A DNA stretch of 64,000 bases from the NCBI RefSeq assembly GCF_900459405.1, contig NZ_UHFN01000007.1:930001-994000 (forward strand), given 5' to 3'. The translations under genes were made by a program, and so were the position numbers. Source of the DNA: Streptococcus hyointestinalis. GTDB taxonomy: Bacteria > Bacillota > Bacilli > Lactobacillales > Streptococcaceae. Shown piece by piece: positions 16,266 through 25,321 of the stretch; position 1 is the first letter of the stretch; each line of letters begins with the position of its first letter. The notes beneath the pieces were generated by a model. The model was given only the letters and a program-made list of their open reading frames with translations, did no database searches and was not told the DNA's origin.

Positions 16266-17126
16266 ATGGAAAATTTCGGAAAAATATTTAGAAAATTCAG
16301 AGAAGCTAGAAATTTAACGCTGAAGGATGTTTCAGGTAGTCATCTATCTATTTCACAATTATCTAGATTTGAAAATGAAGAAACAGATTTAACTATTACA
16401 AAGTTTATGAAAGCATTAGATGCTATTAATATGCCCATAGATGAGTTTATATATGCGACAAATGACTTTCACCGAGATGATTTAAATGAGCTTTTAGAAA
16501 AAATAAGGTCATTCATAGCAAATAGAGATATAGATAGTATGGAAGCGTTATTAGTTTCCTATTCTGAGACAAATAATGACAATAAAGAAATATTCCACAA
16601 ATTGAATACTATTTTGATAAAAATAAGGCTTCAAGACTTATCTCATAAGGTATACATTGACAAGGGGGATTTAGAATATTTAACCAATTATTTATTTAGC
16701 GTTGAATTTTGGGGCTGCTATGAATTACTTCTATTTACTAACACTCTTGACTTTTTAAATCATAAAACATTTATGATACTCTCTAGAGAGATGTGTCGAC
16801 GTTCGGATTTTTATAAAGAAATTCCAAATAATCGTAGATTAATATCAATAATGCTATTAAATGCTTATATTACCTGTATAGAACGTTCTGAACTAATAGA
16901 TGCACTTTATTTTGAAAAACAACTAAATATTTGTTCTTTTACAGAAATAGAGATATATGAACGTCTTGTTTTTCAATATGCTAAAAATTTTTACAAGTAC
17001 CGAAAGTTAAATACAAAACAATCTATAATAGAAATGCGTAAATGTATAGGGGTGATGAAATTAGTCTCTAGTTATCATCTCGCCTTAACATTTGAGGAGC
17101 ACTTAGAAAATATTTTAAGAAAATGA
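16266..17126 (+). CDS. rgg: Rgg/GadR/MutR family transcriptional regulator
   Basis: 286 residues. An XRE-type helix-turn-helix (ENFGKIFRKFREARNLTLKD, then SGSHLSISQLSRFENEETDL) is followed by an all-helical peptide-binding region, the Rgg layout. The start at 16266 is preferred to 16245 because AAAGGAGA lies 6 bases before it. The gene is strikingly AT-rich beside its neighbours. Next to an SHP gene and just upstream of a streptide-type precursor, it is the expected receptor: pheromone-bound Rgg activates shp and the str operon. Confidence 0.88.
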   Translation: MENFGKIFRKFREARNLTLKDVSGSHLSISQLSRFENEETDLTITKFMKALDAINMPIDEFIYATNDFHRDDLNELLEKIRSFIANRDIDSMEALLVSYSETNNDNKEIFHKLNTILIKIRLQDLSHKVYIDKGDLEYLTNYLFSVEFWGCYELLLFTNTLDFLNHKTFMILSREMCRRSDFYKEIPNNRRLISIMLLNAYITCIERSELIDALYFEKQLNICSFTEIEIYERLVFQYAKNFYKYRKLNTKQSIIEMRKCIGVMKLVSSYHLALTFEEHLENILRK

Positions 17127-17147
17127 ACTAATCTATTGCAGATATGA

Positions 17148-17182
17148 AAAAAAATAAATAAGTTATTTTTTTGCGGTACAAT
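17148..17182 (+). promoter_or_regulatory. strA promoter with a perfect AT-only inverted repeat (candidate Rgg box)
   Basis: Perfect 10-bp arms AAAAAAATAA (17148-17157) and TTATTTTTTT (17163-17172) with a 5-bp loop, then a -10 TACAAT at 17177-17182. No recognisable -35 is present, which fits an activator-dependent promoter. The repeat could also weakly end rgg transcription. Confidence 0.55.
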
Positions 17183-17212
17183 GAACCTATCAAACATGAA
17201 GGGAGCAATATT

Positions 17213-17281
17213 ATGTCTGAAGAACTAAAAAAAGTCCTTGAGTCAAGTGCAATGGCTAAAGGTGATGGTTGGAAACTTTAG
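17213..17281 (+). CDS. strA: Streptide-type RiPP precursor peptide
   Basis: A 22-codon ORF: leader MSEELKKVLESSAM followed by AKGDGWKL and a stop. The core repeats the streptide sequence AKGDGWK, in which the radical SAM enzyme StrB joins the lysine beta-carbon to Trp C7. Here the pair would be K16 and W20. AGGGAG precedes the ATG. Compared with the S. thermophilus precursor as I recall it, the peptide ends right after the core (KL in place of KVM plus a tail). It is followed by rSAM and exporter genes and preceded by Rgg/SHP, so the assignment is secure despite the length. Confidence 0.9.
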   Translation: MSEELKKVLESSAMAKGDGWKL

Positions 17282-17302
17282 TTTCCTAATACGTTTTTAC
17301 AC

Positions 17303-17326
17303 AGCAGAGACTCGTTCTCTGCTTTT
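17303..17326 (+). terminator. Attenuator-like hairpin between strA and strB
   Basis: AGCAGAGA pairs perfectly with TCTCTGCT across a 5-nt loop and runs into TTT. It probably lets most transcripts stop after the precursor gene, giving more precursor than enzyme, or stabilises the strA mRNA 3' end. Confidence 0.65.
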
Positions 17327-17344
17327 ATGATAGGGGTAGATAAT

Positions 17345-18664
17345 ATGAAAACAGTTAAGGAAAATTTATTATTTAGACTTGAGAAATTTGGTGGTATTCT
17401 TATTAATAAAACTACCTTTGCGAGAATCGAATTAAACAAATTAGAAGCCTGTTTTTTGTATGCTGTTAGATACTGTGGGTTAGAAAAAACAATAAAATAT
17501 TTTGAGGATAATTATCAAACGCAAGGACTACAAAATATTTTAGAGTATGATTTATTTGAAGAAAACAATGGTAAGGATCTAGTTGCTCTTCCTAAAGATA
17601 TTATTAAACACGCAGAGAAGAAAATCGAAGAATTAAGTAAAAAGAATATCTTGAGTTTTCCGTTAGAATTAACGATTTATCCTAGTATGTATTGTGATTT
17701 AAGTTGTAGTTTCTGCTTTTTAGCAGAAAGGGAAGAAAAATCTTCTAAATCGGCTCAAGATTGGAGAAAGATATTAGAACAAGCAAAAGAAAATGGAATA
17801 CTTAGTATATCTATATTAGGTGGTGAGCCAACACGATATTATGATATTGACAATTTATTAAGAGTGTGTGATAGTTTAAAACTAAAAACAACTATTACAA
17901 CAAATGCTCAATTTATCAAAAAAAGTACTATAAAAGTTATAGAGCAGTCTTCTTATATAACACCAGTATTGTCACTACAATCATTAGATGAAAAATTGAA
18001 TTTTGAACTAATGGGTGTAAGACCACTTAGACAAGTTGAACTTATTAAACATTTTAAAAAAATAGGAAAAAAATGTCGCATTAATACAGTATATACAAAA
18101 CAATCCTTAGAACAAATTAAAGACTTAGTAGATTTTTGCTCAGAGAACAACGTTGAAAGATTTTCTGTAGCGAATTACTCTGAGGTAACCGGTTTCACTA
18201 GAATAAAGAAGAAATATGATTTGTTTGATTTGAGAAAATTAAATGAAAGAATTTCAGAATACATAGATTCGCAGAACTACGAACTTGTCTTTGCAACAGA
18301 AGGTTGTCATCTGTTTACCGCTTATCCTGAATTGATTAAAGACTCGATTGAATTTTCCAAGTTTGATGAAATGTATTTTGGATGTAGAGCAAAGTATACT
18401 AAAATGGAAATAATGTCTAATGGAGATGTGTTGCCTTGTATTGCTTTTTTAGGAAGTGAGCAGAGAAAATCGAATGCTTTTAAATCAAAGCTGGTAGATA
18501 TTTGGAGTAACGATAAGCTTTACAACGATATAAGGAAATTTAAAACTAAAAATACAAGATGTTTATCTTGTAGCTTGATAAATATTTGTCAAGGAGGATG
18601 CTATGTTAACTTACTTAGAGAGGAGAGACCAGAAGAAGCGAGGGATTCCGTATGTACGCTGTAA
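17345..18664 (+). CDS. strB: Radical SAM/SPASM peptide maturase (streptide-type, StrB-like)
   Basis: 439 residues. The N-terminal 100 residues look like a peptide-recognition (RRE-like) region. The radical SAM cluster motif CDLSCSFC gives Cys 117, 121 and 124 (CX3CX2C), followed by SILGGEPTRY. The C-terminus has the SPASM pattern: CX12GX4C in the segment beginning FGCRAKY, then CLSCSLINICQGGC (CX2CX5CX3C) and a last Cys three residues from the end, enough for two auxiliary Fe-S clusters. The family forms the Lys-Trp carbon-carbon bond in streptide. The ATG at 17345 has AGGGG 9 bases upstream; an in-frame ATG at 17327 lies in the hairpin T run. The 3' end overlaps strC by 13 bases. AT-rich like rgg. 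Confidence 0.9.
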   Translation: MKTVKENLLFRLEKFGGILINKTTFARIELNKLEACFLYAVRYCGLEKTIKYFEDNYQTQGLQNILEYDLFEENNGKDLVALPKDIIKHAEKKIEELSKKNILSFPLELTIYPSMYCDLSCSFCFLAEREEKSSKSAQDWRKILEQAKENGILSISILGGEPTRYYDIDNLLRVCDSLKLKTTITTNAQFIKKSTIKVIEQSSYITPVLSLQSLDEKLNFELMGVRPLRQVELIKHFKKIGKKCRINTVYTKQSLEQIKDLVDFCSENNVERFSVANYSEVTGFTRIKKKYDLFDLRKLNERISEYIDSQNYELVFATEGCHLFTAYPELIKDSIEFSKFDEMYFGCRAKYTKMEIMSNGDVLPCIAFLGSEQRKSNAFKSKLVDIWSNDKLYNDIRKFKTKNTRCLSCSLINICQGGCYVNLLREERPEEARDSVCTL

Positions 18665-19749
18665 TCAAGCACAACAAAGCTTTGCTGGTGATGACGGTCT
18701 TTTTTGCTAGTCTTCCTTATTATTTTATCGAGTTGCTTTTGCTCAGAAGCTTAGGGTTTAGTTACTCTGTGATTGGGCTGCTTAGTGTGGTGACGCAAAT
18801 TTTTGGAATGGTTTTTGATATCCCACTTAGTTTTTTAGCGCATAAGGTGGGCTATAAAAAGATTATGATAGCCTCTCACTTGCTCTTGTGTTTAGGCTTG
18901 TTCAGCTTGGTGCAGGGGAGTATAGTAGCGGCTTTTTGCTCAGCTGTTTTCATGGGACTGTCAGAGTCGTTGTCGTCGGGCGTTTTATCGTCTTATACCT
19001 TTGAGCTGTTTGAGAGTGAGCCAGACTACGAGAATTTTCTCAAAAATGCCAACACGCTCAAGTATATTTTTATTGCGCTAGTGACTATCATCTCGCCTTT
19101 ACTGCTCAAGTGGAGCGTGGCTTATCCGCTCTATCTCTCACTGCTTATTGTGGCAATTAGTCTAGCAGCGCTTCTCATGTTACCTGAGGTGATGGGTAGT
19201 GAAGAAGTGACAGAAGAGCACAGCCTTTTTCACAATCTCAGTCAAGTGCCTTGGCAGATGATTGTGTTTGGAGTAGTTTTTAGCTCTCTTTTGATGGTCA
19301 ATAATCAATATGCTAGCCTGATTTTGCTGGATTACCATTTTCCACTAGATTATCTAGGTGTTTTGCTCTTTCTCTTTAATCTCATGATGGCTTTAGGCAG
19401 TCATCTCAAGCTCAGATGGCAGGCTGTTCTTTTTCTTCCTCTGTGTGTGCTGGCAGTTTCCTTTGTGCAAACGAACTTCGCTCTTGTCCCTTTGTTTCTG
19501 GTGATAAGGATGCTTAATGCCAACTATGTCAATCAATTTGCCATCAAGATGAACGGCGCTATTAGTGGTGATAGGGCAGTGGCTTGGTCGATTTACAATT
19601 TTGCTATTTCACTGAGTTTTATTGTGGTTGACTTGGTGGCTGGGTTTATGGCAGACGTTCTAGGACTTTCTGGTCTTTATCGTTTCTTTGGAGCGCTCGC
19701 TTGTCTCTATGCGCTGTATTATCTTATTCGGCAAAGATTATCAAAATAA
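18652..19749 (+). CDS. strC: MFS-like membrane transporter, probable streptide-type exporter
   Basis: A 365-residue protein with about ten to twelve hydrophobic segments in major-facilitator style (MTVFFASLPYYFIELLLL at the start, a charged loop around residues 180-195 between two halves). In the streptide cluster the third gene encodes a membrane protein thought to trim and/or export the modified peptide. It starts inside the last codons of strB with only a weak SD, suggesting translational coupling. Base composition is clearly richer in G+C than rgg/strA/strB and like the flanking chromosome. A terminator overlaps its stop codon. Confidence 0.8.
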   Translation: MYAVIKHNKALLVMTVFFASLPYYFIELLLLRSLGFSYSVIGLLSVVTQIFGMVFDIPLSFLAHKVGYKKIMIASHLLLCLGLFSLVQGSIVAAFCSAVFMGLSESLSSGVLSSYTFELFESEPDYENFLKNANTLKYIFIALVTIISPLLLKWSVAYPLYLSLLIVAISLAALLMLPEVMGSEEVTEEHSLFHNLSQVPWQMIVFGVVFSSLLMVNNQYASLILLDYHFPLDYLGVLLFLFNLMMALGSHLKLRWQAVLFLPLCVLAVSFVQTNFALVPLFLVIRMLNANYVNQFAIKMNGAISGDRAVAWSIYNFAISLSFIVVDLVAGFMADVLGLSGLYRFFGALACLYALYYLIRQRLSK

Positions 19750-19772
19750 AAGCTTCCTTGTGGAAGCTTTTT
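19748..19772 (+). terminator. Terminator after strC (bidirectional)
   Basis: AAAAGCTTCC and GGAAGCTTTT form a perfect stem around TTGT. It sits between the convergent strC and gatD and can serve both. Confidence 0.85.
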
Positions 19773-19774
19773 GT

Positions 19775-20560
19775 CTATTGAAATTCGGCTTTGCTTTTGA
19801 CATCGCTATATTCTTCAGGAGTTTCAGCAGAGAGGATGTCCTCGTAGCTAGGGAGTTTGATGTCCTTGCCGTATTTATTTTTAAGAGCTGTTGTGACAAG
19901 GCGGTAGGCTAGATTAGCATTACGTGAGAGGATAGGTCCGTGGAAATAAGAGCCAAAGACGTTCTTGTAGTGGACACCTTCGCCGCCGTCTTCTTTATTG
20001 TTGCCATTACCATAGACGACCTTACCAAGAGGTTTTTCATCGTCTGAGAGGAAGGTGCGCCCTTGGTGATTTTCAAAACCGTAGTAGGTCTCGTCAAACT
20101 CATCGTTATGAATCTTGATGTCGCCGATGTAGCGGTTGTTTTGCTGGTTGAGGGTATAGTGCCCCATGACACCAATGCCATTGATTTTCTCGCCGTTAGC
20201 TTGGACATAGTATTGCCCTAGAAGCTGAAAACCGCCGCAGATAGCAAGGATAACACCATCATTTTGGATATAGCGCTCAATAGCGTCGTGTTTTTGAGGG
20301 AGGTCTTTTGCGACGATAGATTGCTCGTAGTCCTGACCACCTCCGAAAAAGACGAGATTGTAGGCAGTGTCGTCAAACTCATCGCCTATAGAGACGATGT
20401 CAACGGTCACGTGCGCTCCCAGCTTTTCAGCGACGTATTTCATCATGAGAATATTGCCATTGTCGCCGTAGGTATTCATGAGATTACCATAGAGATGGGC
20501 AATGCGTAGGCTGTAGGGAAAATCCTTTTGAGCAGGCGATTGCAGAGAAGTATAGGTCAT
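19775..20560 (-). CDS. gatD: Lipid II isoglutaminyl synthase, glutaminase subunit GatD
   Basis: The class I glutamine amidotransferase that supplies ammonia to MurT for amidating D-Glu of lipid II. 261 residues, with nucleophile Cys in [13 protein letters not shown] and the catalytic His in FGSYFHGP. The N-terminus [18 protein letters not shown] is diagnostic for GatD. The ATG overlaps the last base of the murT stop (TAATG), so the two are translationally coupled. Amidation of the stem peptide is needed for cross-linking in streptococci, so the pair is expected to be essential. Confidence 0.93.
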   Translation of the reverse strand: MTYTSLQSPAQKDFPYSLRIAHLYGNLMNTYGDNGNILMMKYVAEKLGAHVTVDIVSIGDEFDDTAYNLVFFGGGQDYEQSIVAKDLPQKHDAIERYIQNDGVILAICGGFQLLGQYYVQANGEKINGIGVMGHYTLNQQNNRYIGDIKIHNDEFDETYYGFENHQGRTFLSDDEKPLGKVVYGNGNNKEDGGEGVHYKNVFGSYFHGPILSRNANLAYRLVTTALKNKYGKDIKLPSYEDILSAETPEEYSDVKSKAEFQ

Positions 20561-21903
20561 TAGTTCATCTCCTTTTTCACAGCGTGACGCTCAGCGAGCA
20601 TCTCACGGAACTCCAGCATGGCAGTATAGGTCGCAAGGATGTAAGCATGCTTGGTCTCTTGATTTTCAATCATGGTCATAATGTCTGCAAGCTTATCTGC
20701 CTGTCTAATCTTGTCCTCAGGATAGCCTGTGACACGCAGGCGCCGTGCAATTTCAGAGTGTCTCACCCCACCTGCAAAAATCTCTGGAATGTCCATATCC
20801 AAAATCGCCTCAAAATTGGCATCCCAAATCCAGCTGGTATCAATCCCGTCAGCGTAGTTGGCGTTGAGAAGTACCGAAAGAGTGAATGGATAAGGTGCTA
20901 ACTTAATCATATCCAGCGCTTGAGAGGCACCGACAGGATTTTTGATAAGGACAAGGGTACAGCTCTTATCCCCAATGGTAAAGGTTTCCTGACGTCCAAA
21001 GACAGCTCGGCTCTTGTCAAAGCCAGACTTTATCTGACTAGGCTCCACGCCAAAGTACTCAGCAACAGCAACGGCAGCTAGAGCGTTGTAGATATTGTAG
21101 AGACCACCGACGTTAATCTTGTAGTCTTGACCATCAATGACAAAGCGTGATGAAGTGTTTGTGATTTCGGTAAGCTCTGTAAGAGCATAGTCCAGTTTTG
21201 GACGCTCAAAGTCGCAGTTAGGACAAGTGTAGTCGCCAAGGTTTGCGTAGGTGTTGAGGCGGTAGTTGAGGATACTTTGGCAGCGTGGGCAAAGCACACC
21301 CTCGGTGTTGTAGTGAGCCAGCTGTGGAGCTGTTTTTTCCGTATCAAAACCGTAAAACTGCACAGGATTGACCACTTCTTTGGAGTTAAAGAGGGGGCTG
21401 TCGCCATTTGCTAGAATGGTCGCTTTTGGAGCGTTAGCGGCACCGTCCAAAATCATCTGATAAGTCGTGTAAATCTCACCGTAGCGGTCCATCTGGTCAC
21501 GAAAGATATTGGTAAAGACAAAAAGGCTTGGTGTGATATACTTGGTAATCTTTGGCAGACTAGCCTCGTCTATCTCAAGCACCGCAATCTTCTTGCCAGA
21601 CTTGGCTTTTTTAGCGGTCAAAAAAGTAGAGACGATACCCGTTATCATATTGGCACCGCTCGGGTTGGTAGTGACCTCACCAAAGGCTTCCTTTAAGATA
21701 CCGACCGTAAGCGCTGTGGTCAAGGTCTTGCCGTTAGTTCCTGTCACGACCACAATCTCATAATCTTTAGCAATTGTATCTAAAATATCAGGGTCGCATT
21801 TGAGTGCTAGACGCCCAGGATAAGTCGAGCCACGTCCTAGCTTATTTAACACAAAATGTGCTGATTTTCCAGCTGTAATTCCCATAAAAGTCTTAAATTT
21901 CAT
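20560..21903 (-). CDS. murT: Lipid II isoglutaminyl synthase, Mur-ligase-like subunit MurT
   Basis: 447 residues. The Mur-ligase ATP site is [15 protein letters not shown] (about 55), the central domain follows, and a zinc-ribbon insertion (LCPRCQS ... YTCPNCDF, four Cys) precedes the C-terminal DUF1727-type domain. Together with GatD it converts the alpha-carboxyl of D-glutamate in lipid II to the amide. The start lies 26 bases from a TAGAAT -10-like sequence on the minus strand, and GAGG precedes the ATG. Confidence 0.93.
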   Translation of the reverse strand: MKFKTFMGITAGKSAHFVLNKLGRGSTYPGRLALKCDPDILDTIAKDYEIVVVTGTNGKTLTTALTVGILKEAFGEVTTNPSGANMITGIVSTFLTAKKAKSGKKIAVLEIDEASLPKITKYITPSLFVFTNIFRDQMDRYGEIYTTYQMILDGAANAPKATILANGDSPLFNSKEVVNPVQFYGFDTEKTAPQLAHYNTEGVLCPRCQSILNYRLNTYANLGDYTCPNCDFERPKLDYALTELTEITNTSSRFVIDGQDYKINVGGLYNIYNALAAVAVAEYFGVEPSQIKSGFDKSRAVFGRQETFTIGDKSCTLVLIKNPVGASQALDMIKLAPYPFTLSVLLNANYADGIDTSWIWDANFEAILDMDIPEIFAGGVRHSEIARRLRVTGYPEDKIRQADKLADIMTMIENQETKHAYILATYTAMLEFREMLAERHAVKKEMN

Positions 21904-21961
21904 ATCCTCATTCTACCAAAAAATAATTTAAATGGATAGTTGAAACATTGCTTTTGATTTG

Positions 21962-21970
21962 TGGTATAAT
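21962..21970 (+). promoter_or_regulatory. Extended -10 promoter of cdaA-cdaR-glmM
   Basis: TGG-TATAAT at 21962-21970, an extended -10, with TTGAAA at 21940-21945 (19-bp spacing) as the best -35 candidate. The leader to cdaA is about 85 bases. Confidence 0.6.
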
Positions 21971-22062
21971 AAAAGTATTCCACTTTTAGACTGTTTTTGC
22001 TTGAGTTTATGGAAAATTAAAAAAAGTGGAACAAAGTACAGTTAAGATTGTGAAGTAAATGA

Positions 22063-22911
22063 ATGAATTTTTTAGAAATGTTTAATAATACCTTTTGGCA
22101 AAATCTGATTGAAAATCCTTGGCTGATTGTCATTCATGCCTTGGACATTGGGATTGTGACCTATCTCATCTATCGCTTGATTAAGGCGCTAGCTGGGACC
22201 AAGATTATGTCGCTTATTCAAGGGGTCATCCTCTTTGTGCTTCTACGTTTGGTGGCGGAGTGGATTGGGCTGACGACCATTACTTATTTGATGAATCAAG
22301 TCATCACCTACGGTGTTATCGCAGCTGTGGTGATTTTTGCGCCTGAGATTCGGACAGGTCTTGAAAAATTCGGGCGCACCACGCAGGTCTTTCGCCAACG
22401 TCCACAGCAAAGTAAGGACGAAAAGCTAGTTGACGCTCTCTTAAAGGCAGTGGCTTACATGAGCCCTCGTAAGATTGGCGCTTTGATTTCGATTGAGCAA
22501 ACGCAAACGCTGCAAGAATACATCGCAACAGGTATCCCGCTAGATGCAGATATCTCTAGTGAGCTACTCATCAATATTTTCATCCCCAACACACCGCTCC
22601 ATGACGGAGCTGTCATCATTCGTGACGATAAGATTGCGACAGCCTGCTCTTATCTGCCTTTGACAGAGTCTATGGGTATTTCAAAAGAGTTTGGGACACG
22701 CCACCGTGCCGCTATCGGTCTGTCTGAAAACTCAGATGCGCTGACAGTGGTCGTCTCTGAGGAAACAGGTGGTATCTCCATTGCGGTGCGTGGTGAGTTT
22801 ATGCACGATTTGACCAAGGAAAACTTTGAGTCTGTCCTCAGAGCAGAGCTTATCCAAAACGATAAGACCGACATGACTTGGCTGCAAAAGATAATGGGGA
22901 GAAAGAAATGA
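22063..22911 (+). CDS. cdaA: Diadenylate cyclase CdaA
   Basis: Makes cyclic di-AMP from two ATP at the membrane. 282 residues with three N-terminal membrane segments (about 18-100), then the DAC domain with LHDGAVII (DGA motif) and GTRHRAAIG (RHR motif). Gene order cdaA-cdaR-glmM is the conserved module in Firmicutes linking c-di-AMP to cell-wall precursor supply. The start codon has only a poor SD. Its stop overlaps the cdaR start (ATGA). Confidence 0.95.
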   Translation: MNFLEMFNNTFWQNLIENPWLIVIHALDIGIVTYLIYRLIKALAGTKIMSLIQGVILFVLLRLVAEWIGLTTITYLMNQVITYGVIAAVVIFAPEIRTGLEKFGRTTQVFRQRPQQSKDEKLVDALLKAVAYMSPRKIGALISIEQTQTLQEYIATGIPLDADISSELLINIFIPNTPLHDGAVIIRDDKIATACSYLPLTESMGISKEFGTRHRAAIGLSENSDALTVVVSEETGGISIAVRGEFMHDLTKENFESVLRAELIQNDKTDMTWLQKIMGRKK

Positions 22912-23873
22912 GAAAAAAAATAGATTTTCTAAGCAATAAAGGCTGGCTCATCCTCATCTCCTTTTTTCTAGCGCTTTTGCTCTTTTTAACAGCGACAGTC
23001 AATACAACCAACAAGGTCGGCACGCAGATTTCAGGAGCGACGGAGACCTACACCCACACGCTAACCAATGTTCCTATTGACCTCAAGTACGACAATGACA
23101 AGTATTTTGTGAGCGGCTATTCCTATGAAGCAAAGGTCTATCTCAGTTCGGTCAATCGGGTTAAGCTGGATTCTGAGATTAACAGTGACACCCGTCAGTT
23201 CAAGGTTGTTGCTGACTTATCTAATGTCAAGACAGGCACCCAAACCGTCAAGCTCAAAATCACCAATCTACCAAGCGATGTCACAGCCACCGTTGAGCCA
23301 AAGGCTATCTCGGTCACGATTGGCAAGAAAAAGACTAAAACCTTTGACGTGGTCACAAATGTCCCTAGCAGCCAAGTGGCAGAAGGTTATGAGGTGACCA
23401 ATGTCGAAACCAGCCTCAAAACGGCTAAGGTCACAAGTGACGAGTCCATTATCAGTCGAATTGACCACGTGGAGGCAAGCCTACCAGAGGATGAAGTGTT
23501 GACAGGTGATTACAGTGGCAAGGTCAATCTGCAGGCGGTTGCCAAGGACGGAACGGTGCTTGCAGGCATTATCAGCCCATCAAAAGCAAAATTGAGTGTT
23601 TCTGTCACAAAACTCACCAAGCAAGTGCCTATCAAGCTCAATCTGACAGGAACCATGAGCGATAGTCTTAGTAAGATTGACTACAAACTCAGCCAAGATA
23701 CGGTGACGATTTCTGGTAGTAAGGAGGCGCTAGATGCGACTTCAGAGATTACAGCTAACCTTGACATCTCACATATCACAAAGGATACCTCAAAGACCAT
23801 CACCTTATCCGCAGATAAAGTGACCATCACACCAGCTCTAGTGACTGTTCAGTTGACAACCACTAAAAAATAG
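22908..23873 (+). CDS. cdaR: CdaA regulatory protein CdaR (YbbR-domain)
   Basis: 321 residues. One N-terminal membrane segment (GWLILISFFLALLLFLTATV), then an extracellular region of about four YbbR repeats (recognisable as NVPIDLKYDNDKYFVSGY ... VKLKITNLPSDVTATVEPKAI and later copies). It binds and modulates CdaA. I use the ATG at 22908, which overlaps the cdaA stop and follows GGGGAGAAAG; an earlier in-frame start at 22878 is less likely. Confidence 0.92.
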   Translation: MRKKIDFLSNKGWLILISFFLALLLFLTATVNTTNKVGTQISGATETYTHTLTNVPIDLKYDNDKYFVSGYSYEAKVYLSSVNRVKLDSEINSDTRQFKVVADLSNVKTGTQTVKLKITNLPSDVTATVEPKAISVTIGKKKTKTFDVVTNVPSSQVAEGYEVTNVETSLKTAKVTSDESIISRIDHVEASLPEDEVLTGDYSGKVNLQAVAKDGTVLAGIISPSKAKLSVSVTKLTKQVPIKLNLTGTMSDSLSKIDYKLSQDTVTISGSKEALDATSEITANLDISHITKDTSKTITLSADKVTITPALVTVQLTTTKK

Positions 23874-23924
23874 TAGATAATAGACAAGATTAGACATGGA
23901 GGAAGCGAAAACTCGCAAATTATT

Positions 23925-25277
23925 ATGGGAAAATATTTTGGAACGGACGGTGTCCGTGGTGAAGCAAATGTTGAATTAACCCCTGAATTAGCCTTTAAAC
24001 TAGGGCGTTTTGGTGGCTATGTCCTTAGCCAGCATGAAAATGAACGTCCACGTGTCTTTGTTGGGCGTGACACACGTATCTCAGGTCAGCTTTTGGAGTC
24101 AGCCTTGGTCGCTGGGCTTTTATCCGTTGGTATCGAGGTTTACCTGCTTGGTGTGGTGGCGACACCTGGTGTGTCTTACCTTGTACGCACGGAAAAAGCG
24201 AGCGCTGGTGTCATGATTTCAGCTAGTCATAACCCAGCTCTTGACAATGGTATCAAGTTCTTTGGTGCAGACGGCTTTAAGCTGGATGATGAGCGTGAGT
24301 TTGAGATTGAAGAGCTCCTAGACGCTGATGAGGATACCTTGCCAAGACCATCAGCAGAAGGCTTAGGGACAGTCGTTGACTATCCAGAGGGCTTACGCAA
24401 GTACGTCAAGTTCCTAGTGTCTACAGGGATTGACCTAGAGGGTATGCCGATTGCACTTGATATGGCAAATGGCGCAGCGTCTGCCTCTGCTCGTGATGTC
24501 TTCTTAGACCTTGGTGCAGACATCACTGTCATGGGTGACCAGCCAAATGGTCTTAATATCAATGACGGTGTGGGCTCAACCCATCCTGAAAACCTCCAAG
24601 AATTGGTCAAAAAATCAGAGTGTCAAATGGGACTTGCCTTTGATGGTGATAGCGACCGCTTGATTGCCGTTGATGAAAATGGTGAGCTGGTTGATGGTGA
24701 CAAGATCATGTACATCATCGGCAAATACCTCGCACAAAAAGGGCAGTTGGCGAAAAATACCATTGTCACAACCGTCATGTCCAACCTTGGTTTTCACAAG
24801 GCGCTTGAGCGTGAAGGTATTGAAAAAGCCATTACTGCTGTGGGTGACCGCTACGTGGTTGAGGAAATGCGCAAGTCTGGCTACAATCTCGGCGGTGAGC
24901 AGTCAGGGCATGTCATTATCATGGACTACAACACCACAGGAGATGGGCAATTGACTGCCATTCAGTTGGCAAAAGTGGTCAAAGAAAGCGGCAAAACATT
25001 ATCAGAACTTGCTGCTGAGGTGACTATTTACCCACAAAAACTGGTCAATATCCGTGTAGAAAACAGCATGAAACACAATGCCATGGAAGTGCCAGCTATC
25101 GCAGACATTATCCATAAGATGGAGGATGAGATGGCGGGCAACGGTCGTATCTTGGTCCGTCCAAGTGGTACAGAACCGCTCCTTCGTGTCATGGCAGAAG
25201 CGCCAACACATGAGGAAGTCGACTATTACGTTGACACCATCGCAGATGTTGTCCGAAAAGAAATCGGTATCGAATAG
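23925..25277 (+). CDS. glmM: Phosphoglucosamine mutase GlmM
   Basis: Converts glucosamine-6-phosphate to glucosamine-1-phosphate on the path to UDP-GlcNAc. 450 residues, beginning [15 protein letters not shown], with the phosphoserine loop MISASHNP (about 98-105), the metal loop DGDSDR (about 240) and the phosphate-binding RPSGTEP near the C-terminus. AAGC-GGAGGAAG lies upstream. Last gene of the cda module; a strong terminator follows. Confidence 0.96.
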   Translation: MGKYFGTDGVRGEANVELTPELAFKLGRFGGYVLSQHENERPRVFVGRDTRISGQLLESALVAGLLSVGIEVYLLGVVATPGVSYLVRTEKASAGVMISASHNPALDNGIKFFGADGFKLDDEREFEIEELLDADEDTLPRPSAEGLGTVVDYPEGLRKYVKFLVSTGIDLEGMPIALDMANGAASASARDVFLDLGADITVMGDQPNGLNINDGVGSTHPENLQELVKKSECQMGLAFDGDSDRLIAVDENGELVDGDKIMYIIGKYLAQKGQLAKNTIVTTVMSNLGFHKALEREGIEKAITAVGDRYVVEEMRKSGYNLGGEQSGHVIIMDYNTTGDGQLTAIQLAKVVKESGKTLSELAAEVTIYPQKLVNIRVENSMKHNAMEVPAIADIIHKMEDEMAGNGRILVRPSGTEPLLRVMAEAPTHEEVDYYVDTIADVVRKEIGIE

Positions 25278-25279
25278 GT

Positions 25280-25306
25280 AAAAAGAGGTTATATAACCTC
25301 TTTTTT
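25280..25306 (+). terminator. Terminator after glmM
   Basis: AAAAGAGGTTAT and ATAACCTCTTTT form a perfect palindrome followed by extra T residues. Confidence 0.85.
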
Positions 25307-25321
25307 AGAAGAAAGGTAAAC

